Below are positions 21,601 through 33,070 of a DNA stretch of 64,000 bases, piece by piece. The DNA lies in the NCBI RefSeq assembly GCF_009870125.1, contig NC_046681.1, positions 11,855,001-11,919,000 of the forward strand. The letters are read 5' to 3'. Under the pieces are notes generated by a model. It was given only the letters and a program-made list of their open reading frames with translations. It had not been told where the DNA came from and made no database searches. This stretch comes from Drosophila pseudoobscura (lineage: Eukaryota > Arthropoda > Insecta > Diptera > Drosophilidae). The number at the start of each line of letters is the position of its first letter. The stretch's first letter is position 1. The position numbers and the translations under genes were made by a program.

Positions 21601-24600
21601 ATTTCTATACATTTTGTTTTACTTTTGCCTCTTCGCTTTATTTCTCACTTCTTTCCTTCATTCCGTTCGTCCGCCATTTGGTTTTTATGGCCACACGCGC
21701 ATACGCCTCTAAAATTTAATGCGTTTGGGTCCTGTACGAGGATTTTGTGTGTGTTTTGAGGGGGGTTTGGGGGAAAAGTACAGTTTCATATAATGGATTT
21801 ATAATTTCCGCTCATAAGCGGAGAAAGACATTGAGAGTGGCATTTGGTCGAAGGAATGTAAGAGTACGTATTGGCTTGTATACCAGATTATTCAGATTAT
21901 TGGAATCAGAGCATGTCCACAGAAGATCTTAAAATATTCCCTTATTTACCAAGCCTTAAGCTCCTCCAAAATACAATCGATTAATTCCCTCTAAAGATCG
22001 CATAATTTTTGGGTGATGCAGGAATAGTTTGAATAGTTTTTTGTTTGGTCAATGGTTGGGTTCTGCCTTCGCGCCGTTATCCTCACGCATTTTGCCGGCC
22101 CATCAATTGTGGTTTGCATTTCGCATTTTGCTGCTTTCCCCTGACTTCCCGACTTGACATCGTTTCTGACTGTCCTGTGACTGCCTGTTTGTATTTTATG
22201 AGTGGCTCGCAGTCGTGGAGAGCCATGGGGCCGCGGCGTGTCTCTAATGACCCGCGACAGCAGCGGGACGGTTACGATTTTTGGGGGCACCGCCTTTCGA
22301 CTTCCTGCATATTGCATTGCAGCTGCCATAAAATTTGCCATCGCGCAGCAAAAGGACAAATACGGAATTGGGGCCTCGGAAAAGTCAGTTGGCAGTGCAG
22401 TTTATTGGTTCGAAATTTTAATTTGCCAACGGGGCGGGGCTGGGCGGGTTGTGGCATTTGGTCAATCGGAATTTTGTTGTTCTTTTTGATTTTATGAAGA
22501 GAGATTCCCCTTTGGGGAGTGGTGTTTTCAAAAAAAATGAGACCTCTGCAAAAGAAAACTTTGGTCACCTTACCAACACTATTAAGGCTTACGACTTACC
22601 AACACTTCTTTGGAAAGAAATCAAAGAGAAAACTTTTATAATCTCAAGAATAAAGCAAAAAGATTGTAAAACAATTTATTTTAAAACTTTATGGCTTTTA
22701 AATCTACGTTTATTTATGCCTCTGCATCTTTATTGATAACTGTTTACCAACACTATGTACTTTTAACAAATTCTCGCAAGAAATATTCAATTCTTTGGTC
22801 TTTTGATATTTTAGGCATAAGTTTTTATTTATTTTATCACAATTTCTTCAAAACAAATATTCTTTACCAACACTAAAATTCATAGATCAATAGCCAGCAA
22901 TAAAAATAGGATTACACCTATCAAACGACACAATTAAATTAATGTAAATTAATGGACTTTCAAGAACTAGAGCACTTTAGGGCCTTTAACCATTTTCAAA
23001 GTTGTTTTTTTCATCCCTTTCGAACACTGAACCCAATCACTCGTACCTGGAGTGTCTGTCAATTGGGTTCGATGCCACTTGAACCCTTTTTTGTGTGTTA
23101 AAAGACTGGAACGATTAATGAGAAAATGCGAAATCCTTTTTATGTTTTGTCATTATTTAATTAACAAACAATTTGTGACGGCTCGTTGCTAATTAGGCGC
23201 GAGCGCCCCATCAAAGGGGCGCCCATAATGTCGCCCCACAAGTCAAAAGTCTGTCGTCTGGCAGAAAAGCATCGAAGCGAGCTCCGATTTCCACTTTCCA
23301 CCTTTCAGCCTTCCGACACATTTTCCAATTTTCACACCCAGCGTGGCGAAAACAATTAGCCAGGGAAAACCAAGACAAAAAACAAGAAAGACAAAAAAAA
23401 AAAAACTGCTGCTTTGTCTGCTGCCTGAGCCGGGAATCCTTTCAAGTGTTTATTTTTTTTTTTTTTGTGAGGCAAAATGAGGTCTTGGAAAAGGTGGAAT
23501 AAGTGAAAGGATACCTACCGGATGACACTTGGAAATGTTGTACGTATCTTTAAATTTTTCATTGAAAAGTTGTCCCACTAACGCGGTGGAGAAGTTCATT
23601 TGACAGCGGAGGGGTGGGGGAGGGAAACTTGTGGTGGGGGTTTGGGGCTTGGAGTGGGGAAAACTTGGCAAGTGCACGCACCACAAGAGTCAGCTAACTA
23701 TAACAACTTGCATTGCATGCCTCTTTGAGTCGAACAACAGCTATAACAACTAGCACGGCATTAGTGGTTGGATGGAGACGGACAGCGCTAGTCCGGAGAG
23801 AGTCCAGAGTCCGGAGTGGCCGGAGTGGCCGGAGTGTCCGGAGTGTCCGGGGGGAACGAGTCCCAGTCCAGACTCTCTCTCGCTCTCTGGGTTGCAATGG
23901 AATCGTTGTCATGGTCACGTTCAACATCTGCCGCTGCTTCCGGCTGCTGCTCCGCACGAACGGACGATGAATGGCGGCCATGTTCCATGCCCCCATGCAC
24001 CATGTTCCATGCACCACACCACACCACACCACACCACACCACACCACACCACACCGCAACAATTGTCAAACAAGCCAGAAAAATGGCGGCTTTTTGCTAG
24101 AGCTCCTCCTTCTCTTCTTCCTGCTGCTGTTGCTTCATCCTCCTCATGCCTCAGGCATTGGTGTTGCATTCGGTTATCCATTGATAATTTTTTTCCTTTT
24201 TTTTTTTTTTTGTTTTTGTTTGTGGCAAGCATCTTGTTGCAGGCTGACTAATGATATGGATGCCAGAGTTCTCCCTCCTTCCTTGAAGCATATTAAGCGG
24301 AGGAAAAGTGAAGTTTATTGTGTCAAATTTAAAGCCCAGGCAAAGAAGACTTCAAGACGTTCTTTTGTTTGCAAAAAACTGGTATGGCAACGCTTTTTAT
24401 AGTAAGGAAAACTCTCTTGATAGATGTCAGGCAACTTATTAGGATATTGACATGCAATGACTGGGGCATAGATAGAACCAAGCGACACCCAAGTGACACC
24501 CCAGCGAAGCATTTCATAAGCGGATCTCAGGCAAAATTAACCGAGGAGCGCTGCTGCATCTAGCGGTTTATGTTCAATATTTCTTTCAGACCGTGATTAC

Positions 24601-26267
24601 GTTTTGTTCTCAATATTTCCACCTCTATTTGATGACCGATGGCAAATCGAGTGTGTTTCTCACTTTGTTTCTTTTCACCACATGCTGAATTCTGTAGAAA
24701 CATTTCCATTTTGTCATTAGAATATTTTGAATGAATTTCAATCATTTTTGGCAAAGAAAATGCTGTTCAGCTCAAGTTTTAGACCAAAATGCATCCATTT
24801 TGGGTGTCCTGAAAATCGGTTAATTCCGAAGACTATAAATTTTTTTTCAAAAATTAAATTAAATTAAAAAAAAATGTTCAAGGGATAGGGAATATGGAAT
24901 TGGGACTTTAAAACGATTTTCCTTAACGTAAAAATTATTATTTTAATTATTTTCGCTAGGAACGCTTACAGAAATGCTAAGTAATATTTACTATTAATGG
25001 ATTTCATATATTTCAATTATTTTTGAGGCCCCTTGGGGTGAGTGGACTATCAAATATTGTTTGGGGTTTGTCCCTTACAACTATTTACCATTTGGTATTT
25101 TGTAGTCTTGCAAGAGCAATTCCTTGAGCATTTGCTGATATATTTCTTAGCCTTTTGTTGTGCCCACATCTGTCGCTGCCAGAGGGAGTTTTTGCTCTCC
25201 TCTCCGGTTGTTGCGACTGAGAAGCAGCAGGTGCAAGGATCCAAACGTTTTTCTACCGCCGTGTGTGTGTGTGTGTGTGTGTGGCTCTGTGTGAGACTCA
25301 ATTCAAAAATACTTAACAAACATTTATTTGAATTTTTGCTCGTTCGTTCAACTGCTTTTGCCAGTTGTTGTAATAAAAATGCAAATAGCTCCGAAGTCGG
25401 AATGGGTTTCGGTTAGTCGCATGCAAAGTGCCAAAAGCACTCGTTCTCTCTCTTTCCCTCTTTGTCTGCCTCACATCCTCTCCTTCTATATATATGTACA
25501 TATCTATATGTACATATAGTATGTATGTATTTCCTATTTCGCTCAACAGCATGCACATAATTTTAATGCCAATTCAATTTAATGGTTCATTTCATATGAA
25601 AATTGTAAAAAGTCATTGCTGTGGCCGAAAAATGGGTGAAAGTATTGTGCGAAGGGCCGTGGGGGTGGGGCCTTTGGAAAACCCGTTGAAAACTCCTTCG
25701 AATATTTGATTGTTGTATTTCTGCATATTTTTGTTGTTGTTGTTGTTGTTGTTGTTGTTGCCTGCCACTTTGGCATTTTGTCATGCGTGATTTTTAGGGC
25801 AAGCAGGGAGCTGCAGCAGCAGTGGGTGCCCGCCGCAGTTTTGGTTGCAAGTTTTCTCGCTATTGTGTTGATGCAGCTGCGTGGCAACAAAGGGAATTTT
25901 TTTTTATATTTATATATATGTTTTTTTTCTTTTTTTTTGGTGTCACTCTAGAGGTAGTTTCGGCCGTAACAATCTTTTGTAGGCTGTTCTATAAATCGAG
26001 AGAATATCAAGATTTATTTATGCATATATTTACACCAGCAAAAAGGCTGCTGCAATTAAGTAATACTCCAATATCCTTTCCAGGGTATACTAATGATCGT
26101 TGCTATCCTTGGAAATATTTGGATTTAATTTTCTTTTTTTTTTTGGGTATTTTCTGTCGCGCATTAAATATGCAGAACATGCATTTGCATTTTGATTCCG
26201 CCACAACTGATATATTTTGTATTTACTATATACTCGTACATATGCATACAATCCGTATGTCAATGGA

Positions 26268-26310
<43 letters not shown>

Positions 26311-27037
26311 CGAATGAGGGGTTCCCTATACTTATTTGAAGGCTATTATAGATAGCAAACGTTTGGGATGTAAAGTCCTCGCTCCCTCTACCTCCTGTCC
26401 CTGTACCTGTCCCTGTCCCTGTCCCCCCCTTTTGTGAGCTTTGACATTTTTGATTTATTTTTATATATATATATTTTTTCTGCATTTATTTGATTTCTAT
26501 GCCAAATTATATATTGAATTATTGTTGGTATGGCAACTGCCGCTGCGCTGTTGGCCCTGACATGCCAAAAAAGGTTCTCTGTATAAGGTTAATGGGTATC
26601 AATATAACAAGGGTATATGCGTGGTGTGCTAAGCCAGAGGCATGGCCTGACTTTAAAACTCAGTAGATATTTTATTAGACTTAAGATTAATTAATTTATA
26701 ATATAATATTATTTCTCTACAAATTATACATACAATTTTTCTACAAATTCTCACGCCTTTTTCTAAAACAAAAAACCATAAATTGGAAAATTCTCGAATG
26801 AAAACTAATTCTGAATTTATATATGAAAAAGTTAAAGCCAAATAATTTATGAAAATAGTTGTAAAATTTCTAAAAAAGTAATTAATTGGTCTAGTTCCTG
26901 GATGTCAAACATTCAAATTAATTTGAATACCTTTCCTTTTGTATGAAGTGCCTCCTCCCCATCGCTGTAGGGAACTTTGTTGGGCGGTGAGGGGGTAGAA
27001 TTTTTCAATTTGATGCAGCAGCCAAACAAACGTCCAT

Positions 27038-27069
<32 letters not shown>

Positions 27070-27330
27070 CCCACACATACACCCACGCATGTTTTGAGGA
27101 ACTTTTCTGAACCGTTTCTTTTTGTGGGGGGGGGGGGGGGGGAAGGAAAAAAAACTCTTCACAGAATCTGTGTATGTGGCACGGCATGGTCCTGGGGTCC
27201 TGTTAGCATCTCTGGCATTGCTAGGATTTCTCGGCAATTTGTATGAGGCTTTGCTGGCTGCTCCTGCCCCACGGAGCGACCTATCGCGGGAGAGAGTTCA
27301 GTTCGGATCAAAACAGCTGGAAACTACAAT
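18601..27330. other. Non-coding region with many microsatellites
   Basis: No gene is supported. Notable tracts: CAG repeats near 18948 and 19258; GA at 18985-19006; poly-G 20737-20749; TC at 21471-21490; an (ACACC)n array at 24012-24055; GT at 25261-25283; (GTT)n at 25733-25760; CA at 26271-26300; CA at 27040-27068; poly-G at 27126-27142. Long open frames here are read through these repeats and are not credible as proteins. Confidence 0.5.
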
Positions 27331-27551
27331 ATGTGGATTGTGAGTGGAATTGCTGTGTTCCCTTCTTTTGTACTTAATATTTTTTTTCTTTTACGTTTTT
27401 TATGTGTGTGCGGTGTCACATCAATCCCAGGCCGGGGCGCATCCAGGGGGCCTATGCAGAGTCAAACGATACTCGTATCTCTAGGAGAAGGAAGCAGAAA
27501 AGGGGGCTTTCATACTCACCGCGGAATTGAATTTAAAGCTGACAATAATGG

Positions 27552-29820
27552 TGTGACGAACCGATTCAGCTGGGCTGCCTCAGCGGTCGGTGGGCTCGCT
27601 GCAACAATATTTGTATGTTGCCCCGACGACTAGTAAGAAGGCACGGGTTGGGTTTTGTACTGATATGACAACTACGCTTTATTGGTATCTTAGAGCTATC
27701 ATACGCTATTCCGACTCCGGTGCTGGTTCTACCGTTGGTTCTCCTCTGCGTTTTTGGTGAGCGTGACCCACCCTGGACCCCCCAAGGCGTCTCCAAGCGT
27801 GGCACCGCCGACTCTACTGACTGGGGCTCTCACTTGACTCACTTGGCTTTTCGGCCCGAAGGTGTCTCACTCCCTGTGGGATGCACTCCAAGCGTGGCAC
27901 CGTTGGTTCAAGGGATTGGGACCTTTGGACACAACGCGTTCGCTTGGCGGAAAACCCCGATTCTCCGCGTCCCATGTTTGGGACGTTTCAAAAACCCCGC
28001 GCGAACGGCGCGCGCGCGCTTTGTTCTCGAACCGGTTGCACCCTGGCGCCCTCCCTCGGCCTCGCCCAGTGCGGTGTTGCCGTATCTCTCCGATGTGAGC
28101 GATCGATTCGTTTTCACCTTGTCGATAGTTCGCATAGGCGCTCTTGTGATCCGCTCGATATAGGGTAGGGTCGCTATTCTGACCTACTCGATATGGCGTA
28201 GAGTTGCCTTTACGATCCACTCGATAAAGCGTAGGGGCGCTTTTGTGATCTACTCGATATCTCGCGGCGTGCGTATTCTACTTTCGCATCGCGAATTCCT
28301 CAATGGACGTTGTTCCGGGTTTTTTGTTTGTTTTTCTTGTGCCTGTCCGGTTTCCCTTTCTGCCGTCCGCTGGTGCGCAGGCCTTCCGGCGGCCCTTTGG
28401 ATGCTTCGGGTAAGTTTTCCACTCTCTTTCACGCCTTCCGCCGCATTCATTCATACTTTACCGATTATTTCTAGCGATGCCCCTCTGTTCTTCTGCTGAA
28501 AGGTAAATACCATGTTCTTCTTCTCTTTTATTTTTTTTTATTCGTTTTTGTTTTTAATTCTTTTTCTTTAATTATTCCTCTTCTCTACTCTTCTCTTCTA
28601 TTCAGTGTGTTGCCCGGAACACCTCCTGCCGATCGGTGGACACCGATAGACGGTACTTAGTTTCACCCTCGTCGAAGTTGGCCTCATCCGCGCGAGATAG
28701 CGCTTGACGACGGCCGGCCAGTCCTCGCGTTTGATGGGCTGCCACCGTGGGTTGTCCGCCGGCCCCGTCTGGGGCCACGATGCCTGACGCTGCAGCTCGG
28801 GCCGGCGCGCCTCTGCCCGCTCCCCTGGGCACGACGTCTGTCGGCCTAGCTTTGGCCTCTTGCTCTGGCCATTGCCAGGGACCTCGCTCCCATGGCTCAG
28901 GTGAGCGTTGTTCTGCGAGTGTTGCTACTTCCAGGTCTGGCGTCGTGTTATTTGGCTTCGCCTTGAATCTGGTAAGCCTCCCGAGTTCTTGGGTTCTTCA
29001 TCTCACCTTGCCTTTTCTTCCAGCCCGTCCAGGGTGCAGACCGATCTCCCAGCTCGTGATCAACAGATCCTCCGACCTTTCGCCCGTGCTGCCCGTCTCC
29101 GGATTGGCTTGGACGCGGATGTCACCCCCGTGCAGCGAATCGGACCCAGGGATCATCCGATTCCCCAGCCGGTAGACCGCGCACGGGCTGCATTCGCTTT
29201 TGTCCCGCCTTCCCCGACGTTGGCAGCTGTCTCCAATGCCCTGGACCCGGACCCGAACTTCGGCTCACCATCGGAACGCCATTTCCGGGGCCACCTCGTC
29301 CGTAGACGCACCACGCAACCCGCTCCCTGGGATAGTGGTGATCCGGGTATCTGTTACTTTCTTTACCCTTGCTCAGTTTCTATTGGTTGATGAGCTAACT
29401 CTTATCCTTCTTTCCGTAGGTCCGGCTTGATCCGTCCGCCTGCCACAGTCTGCTGCTTAGTTTTACAGCCTCTTGGCTTTGCCGATTTTAGTTGTAAGAG
29501 GATTCTGGAAGGCCTTGTCCTGCGTGGCATTAAGTTGGGCCGCTCATTCCTGCCCTTGTGGATGATTCCTGTCCTGCGTGACACGAGTGGTTCCTAGTTT
29601 TCCTGATCCTTAGTTGTAAGAGTATCCTGTACGACCTTGTCCTGCGTGGCATCCTCTTGAGTCTCTCCTTTCTGCCCCTGTCGACTGTCTCTGTCCTTCG
29701 TGCCCCCGTCCATCCTTCCCCGTCTGCCACGCCCGTTACCCCTCCTCGAGGGGCTGACTACGATTCGGTTCCAGGGCTTGTCCTAGGGGTTCCCTCACCG
29801 GGCTGTGGCTTCAGGTTACA
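27552..29820 (-). repeat. Putative long LTR of a Ty3/gypsy element
   Basis: Read on the minus strand, this 2.27-kb GC-rich block starts TGTAAC directly at the end of an integrase reading frame and ends GTCACA, a short imperfect inverted repeat of the TG...CA kind. It contains a 33-bp tandem repeat (28132-28263) and two copies of an element with 'CCACGCAGGACAAGG' about 120 bp apart. Very long LTRs are known for the Ulysses/Osvaldo-type elements of Drosophila, which the integrase also resembles. No polypurine tract is visible next to the proposed boundary, so the exact limits are uncertain. Confidence 0.45.
28132..28263. repeat. 33-bp tandem repeat, four units
   Basis: Four consecutive 33-bp units (28132, 28165, 28198, 28231) share gtagggNcgc...gatcYactcgata. 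They lie inside the putative LTR. A regulatory or protein-binding array is possible, as in other gypsy-class elements, but is inferred. Confidence 0.8.
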
Positions 29821-30164
29821 ATCTACAGATGACCGGGGACACGAAATCCATTATGGTGTAGGGACCGTCATATTTCGGGGCCAGTTTTGCGGCAAACCCT
29901 TCGGCCGCGTTGGATAGATGGTGTTGCTTGGCCCATACCTTATCTCCAATCCTGGGTTTCCACGCTCTCCTCCTCAGGTTAAAATACCTCGCCTGGCCCT
30001 GCGCAGCTATTTCGAGATTCCGCCTCACCAGTTGAAATAATTCTCTCAACTTGGCCGCGTTCTCGTCCGGTGTGGGCGTGCCCTGCCCTGTGCCAAGCAC
30101 TTCTTCATCGTATAGAGCCTTTGGTAGCCTTGGCTCTCTCCCTTGGACAATAAACACAATGGTA
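29816..30164 (-). pseudogene. Truncated Ty3/gypsy integrase C-terminus
   Basis: The minus-strand frame of about 113 residues contains REPRLPKALYDEE, then ARYFNLRRRAWKPRIGDKVW, HHLSNAAEGFAAKLAPKYDG and PYTI. This is the C-terminal beta-barrel region of Ty3/gypsy integrases, closest by memory to the Osvaldo/Ulysses group. Everything upstream (protease, reverse transcriptase, RNase H, catalytic core of integrase) is missing beyond about 30164. The sequence continues into AT-rich DNA, so this is a 5'-truncated insertion. Confidence 0.75.
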
Positions 30165-30877
30165 GTTGAATGACTGAATTTTCTTGAAATTTTCTACCCC
30201 AAAAAGGTACTACACTATTCTTTCTATACTTTGAATACTTAAACTTTCTCAGAAAATCAAATGTCATGCCAGCAACATGAATGCTATGGTATGATTTAAT
30301 TTAATCCTTAAATCAATTGCTTTTTTGTTCTTTTTTAGTGTATTTTTTGGATGTAAGATGATGTATTTACAGATCATTTTTTGTTCATTTCTTGAAAAGC
30401 CCCATTTCATCAAAGCTTTTACGATGAAATATATCCATTTATCTACTATCTATATACCAAACATCTAATACAGAATTTTCCAGAGATTTAAATTTATTTA
30501 ACTTTTATTCAAATACTGTATTTGTTTTTTATATCTTTTATTATCTATTACATCTAACATCTAATCTAATATATACCAACAGCTTCCTTAAATTTGTTAG
30601 CGCCTTCTAGATCGATTTAACTAACGAAACCCGGCACGAAAAACCACCCAAAAAAAGGGATTACGCAGGTAAAAACCATATTCTCACCGTTTTTCGTGCC
30701 AGGTTGGCCAATAGATCTCTCTAACTTCCACTTAGGTAGAGTTTTTGAAGGGTTGCTATTTCTCCATAGTTAAATGGATCTATCCTAAGCTGTGAAGTTT
30801 CCCAGAAACTAGTATTTTCCATCGTTTGCTATGTCCAAAAATTTACATACTTATGTGATGATTCTATAGAATCAGTG

Positions 30878-32005
30878 TTACTTTTTGTACATGGCTGTCA
30901 GAGAAGATACCGAATGTATAGAGCCACTAGGTACAGCTCCCACTCGAATGTAGCGAACGGGTCGCTCTTCGAATGTGAAGTTATGTGTCGCGTTTCCATG
31001 AGGACTTTTCGATCCCACACAATTCCAGTGAGTCTGGTCGCAAGAAACATGCACTTCGATCGTCATGATGCGATTAAATGGGGTATATTCGCAAATAAAT
31101 TCAATTAAGTTGATTGCGAAAAGGTTTCTCAGCTCGAAGACTGTATAATTTAGCTCATCCTGGAAACGGCGCGCAAGATGATTCCCTGATGCCACATCCT
31201 CCCCCGGCAACAACCCGACACGGTAGGGCAGATTCTTTCCGGTATCCGCTTGACCAATGGCGTCGAGTATCTGTTCCAACTCGTATATGCCAGAGGGGCG
31301 TACCTCTTGCACCAGCTGTTGGACAGTCAAAAGCGGGAGACGTACGAGCGCAGCCACCGTCTTGAAGTCCTCGCTCGGATGGTTGTCCCTCCATTTGCAT
31401 ACAGCTCGAAAGATATCAATTTCGAGGGCCCATAACTTGTCCCGTCGCAGGAGTTCCTCAAGTGATTCCTTGGGCAGTTGTGCGAAGGAATCATGTTTTA
31501 CTATATCGAAGCCATTGTTGTCGATGAAATTGAGGCATTCTTCAGCCCGTTGGTTGAGATTGTTGCGGCGTGCGACATCCAGGATCGTGCACACATTACT
31601 GACAGAAAGATTCTGCTGCAGGTATTTTCCTATTCCCGACTCGACGACCTGCAACCCGTAAAGATGGGCCAAATCGAGCACATCGATAATGGTGTCCACG
31701 TCCAGTGTGGACAGAGTCATCTTCCCCGAGTAGAGATATCCCAGGATTAACTTGAAGGCTTCAAGCGGCACCTCCAGCCGAACTTCCCGTTGGTTCGACT
31801 CGGCCAAACCGCCGTAGAGCAAAGCGCGGAAGTATTCAGAGCGCGTCGCCAGAACGAGACGGTGGCCCGGCAGCCGCTGACCCTCCACCAGGAACTCCAC
31901 GTCCGAGTAGGGCTCGTTCATGCAGAGGCTGGCCATGTCCGCGACGAAGCTGTCGATCTCGTCGATGTTTTCCACAGTGGTCCCTTGATTTTTCTGGATG
32001 CTCAT
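30878..32005 (-). CDS. BTB-BACK-F5/8C protein (BTBD9-like), copy 3
   Basis: Single exon, 375 residues, with BTB, BACK and one F5/8C domain at the same positions as copy 2. The BTB-BACK part is almost identical to copies 2 and 6 at the nucleotide level. The N-terminus (MSIQKNQGTTVENIDEIDSF) differs from the Asn/Ser-rich leader of those copies, and the last third is more diverged. Its 5' flank (32006-32552) matches the flank of pseudogene copy 5 rather than that of copy 2. Its 3' flank resembles that of copy 4 (47525-47811). Such mosaic similarity fits gene conversion or unequal exchange among copies. A TATCGATA lies 230 bp upstream at 32235. Confidence 0.85.
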   Translation of the reverse strand: MSIQKNQGTTVENIDEIDSFVADMASLCMNEPYSDVEFLVEGQRLPGHRLVLATRSEYFRALLYGGLAESNQREVRLEVPLEAFKLILGYLYSGKMTLSTLDVDTIIDVLDLAHLYGLQVVESGIGKYLQQNLSVSNVCTILDVARRNNLNQRAEECLNFIDNNGFDIVKHDSFAQLPKESLEELLRRDKLWALEIDIFRAVCKWRDNHPSEDFKTVAALVRLPLLTVQQLVQEVRPSGIYELEQILDAIGQADTGKNLPYRVGLLPGEDVASGNHLARRFQDELNYTVFELRNLFAINLIEFICEYTPFNRIMTIEVHVSCDQTHWNCVGSKSPHGNATHNFTFEERPVRYIRVGAVPSGSIHSVSSLTAMYKK

Positions 32006-32234
32006 TTTCGTCGCTGGATATTTCTGTGTGGAATGGAAAAATGATGTCTAAACGTGTATTCTTTGTGTTCCATAAACTCACTTTATTTCAATTTCTTGAA
32101 CAATTTATGCGCACAGATTGTTTTGTTCCTCTTTTTGTGGCGTTTGGCAATTTTTGTGTCAGTTTCTGCTGCTTCTATTTATGCAGGCTTTCAGGTGTTT
32201 TGCTTCGAGTAACTCTTGAATTTCGATAAATCGC

Positions 32235-32242
32235 TATCGATA
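32235..32242. promoter_or_regulatory. DRE-like motif upstream of BTB copy 3
   Basis: Perfect TATCGATA 230 bp upstream of the start of copy 3. It is also preserved at 53569-53576 in the homologous flank of pseudogene copy 5. Confidence 0.4.
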
Positions 32243-32793
32243 TATATATGTATGTATATTTAACACGCCAAACATCGATAGAAATGAGATATTTTAATGA
32301 ATATTTATTTTGTTTAAATCAATTAGAATTTCACAAAATAACGTGGTAATAGCTTTCATCCGTTTCTCTGTAGTTTATTTAAAGGCTTATTACGGAGGTT
32401 GATCTGCCCGGCAAAATTTATAGACCTACAAAAACGCAGTGGGATTCAATGAAACGATGCCGAACGCACTGACTGTTGAAATACAAATGATATTGTTCTC
32501 GCTCCGAGACTCTGATAAGAGAGCTGAATCAGCAAATTCTGGGTCCAGCGGCTGTCGCTGATCGTGTGTGGAGCTTAGAGAATTAGAAAGAATACACACC
32601 TATAAACACATACACACACATTTTCGCTGGCTCTCGTCCAGGGTATACTAATAACAGGGTTTGGTTTGGTCACTCGGGTTAGAAGCACTTGTATTCGAGC
32701 GCCGCTTGCGATACGGAGAGCCGTTAGTTATTCGATCTATGTCCATACCTAATGATATTCTACCATTTATTTGTCTCTCTCATTCGTGCCTTT

Positions 32794-33070
32794 TTTATAC
32801 CCGATACTCAAAATGCGTATTGGGGTATATTAGATTTGTGGTGAAAATGGATGTGTGTAACGTCCAGAAGGAATCGTTTCCGACCCCATAAAGTATATAT
32901 ATTCTTGATCAGCATCAATAGCCGAGTCGATTGAGCCATGTCCGTCTGTCCGTCCCTATCAGCGCCTAGTGCTCAAAGACTATAAAAGCTAGAGCAACGA
33001 TGTTTTGGATCCAGATTTCTGTGATATGTCACTGTTACAAGTATATTTGAAAACTTCGCCCCGCCCACTA
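32794..33070 (-). mobile_element. DINE-1/INE-1-like fragment
   Basis: Begins ttatacccgatactcaaaat and shows the tagatttgtggtg, ccataaagtatatatattct and cgtctgtccgtcc blocks in the orientation opposite to 5381-6497. It breaks off after 'cgccccgcccacta', where poly-T-rich DNA starts. Only the terminal quarter of the element is present. Confidence 0.65.

Noticed and set aside
22045..22497. 150-codon plus-strand frame
   Set aside because: Trp/Cys/Arg-rich sequence without a domain, with an equally open frame in another phase; looks like GC-rich non-coding DNA.
23694..24251. Several overlapping frames of 90-160 codons
   Set aside because: They are read through the (ACACC)n array and Ser/Pro low-complexity DNA on both strands.
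30600..30720. 12-bp inverted repeat ggcacgaaaaac / gtttttcgtgcc
   Set aside because: Short and isolated; no target duplication or second copy seen.
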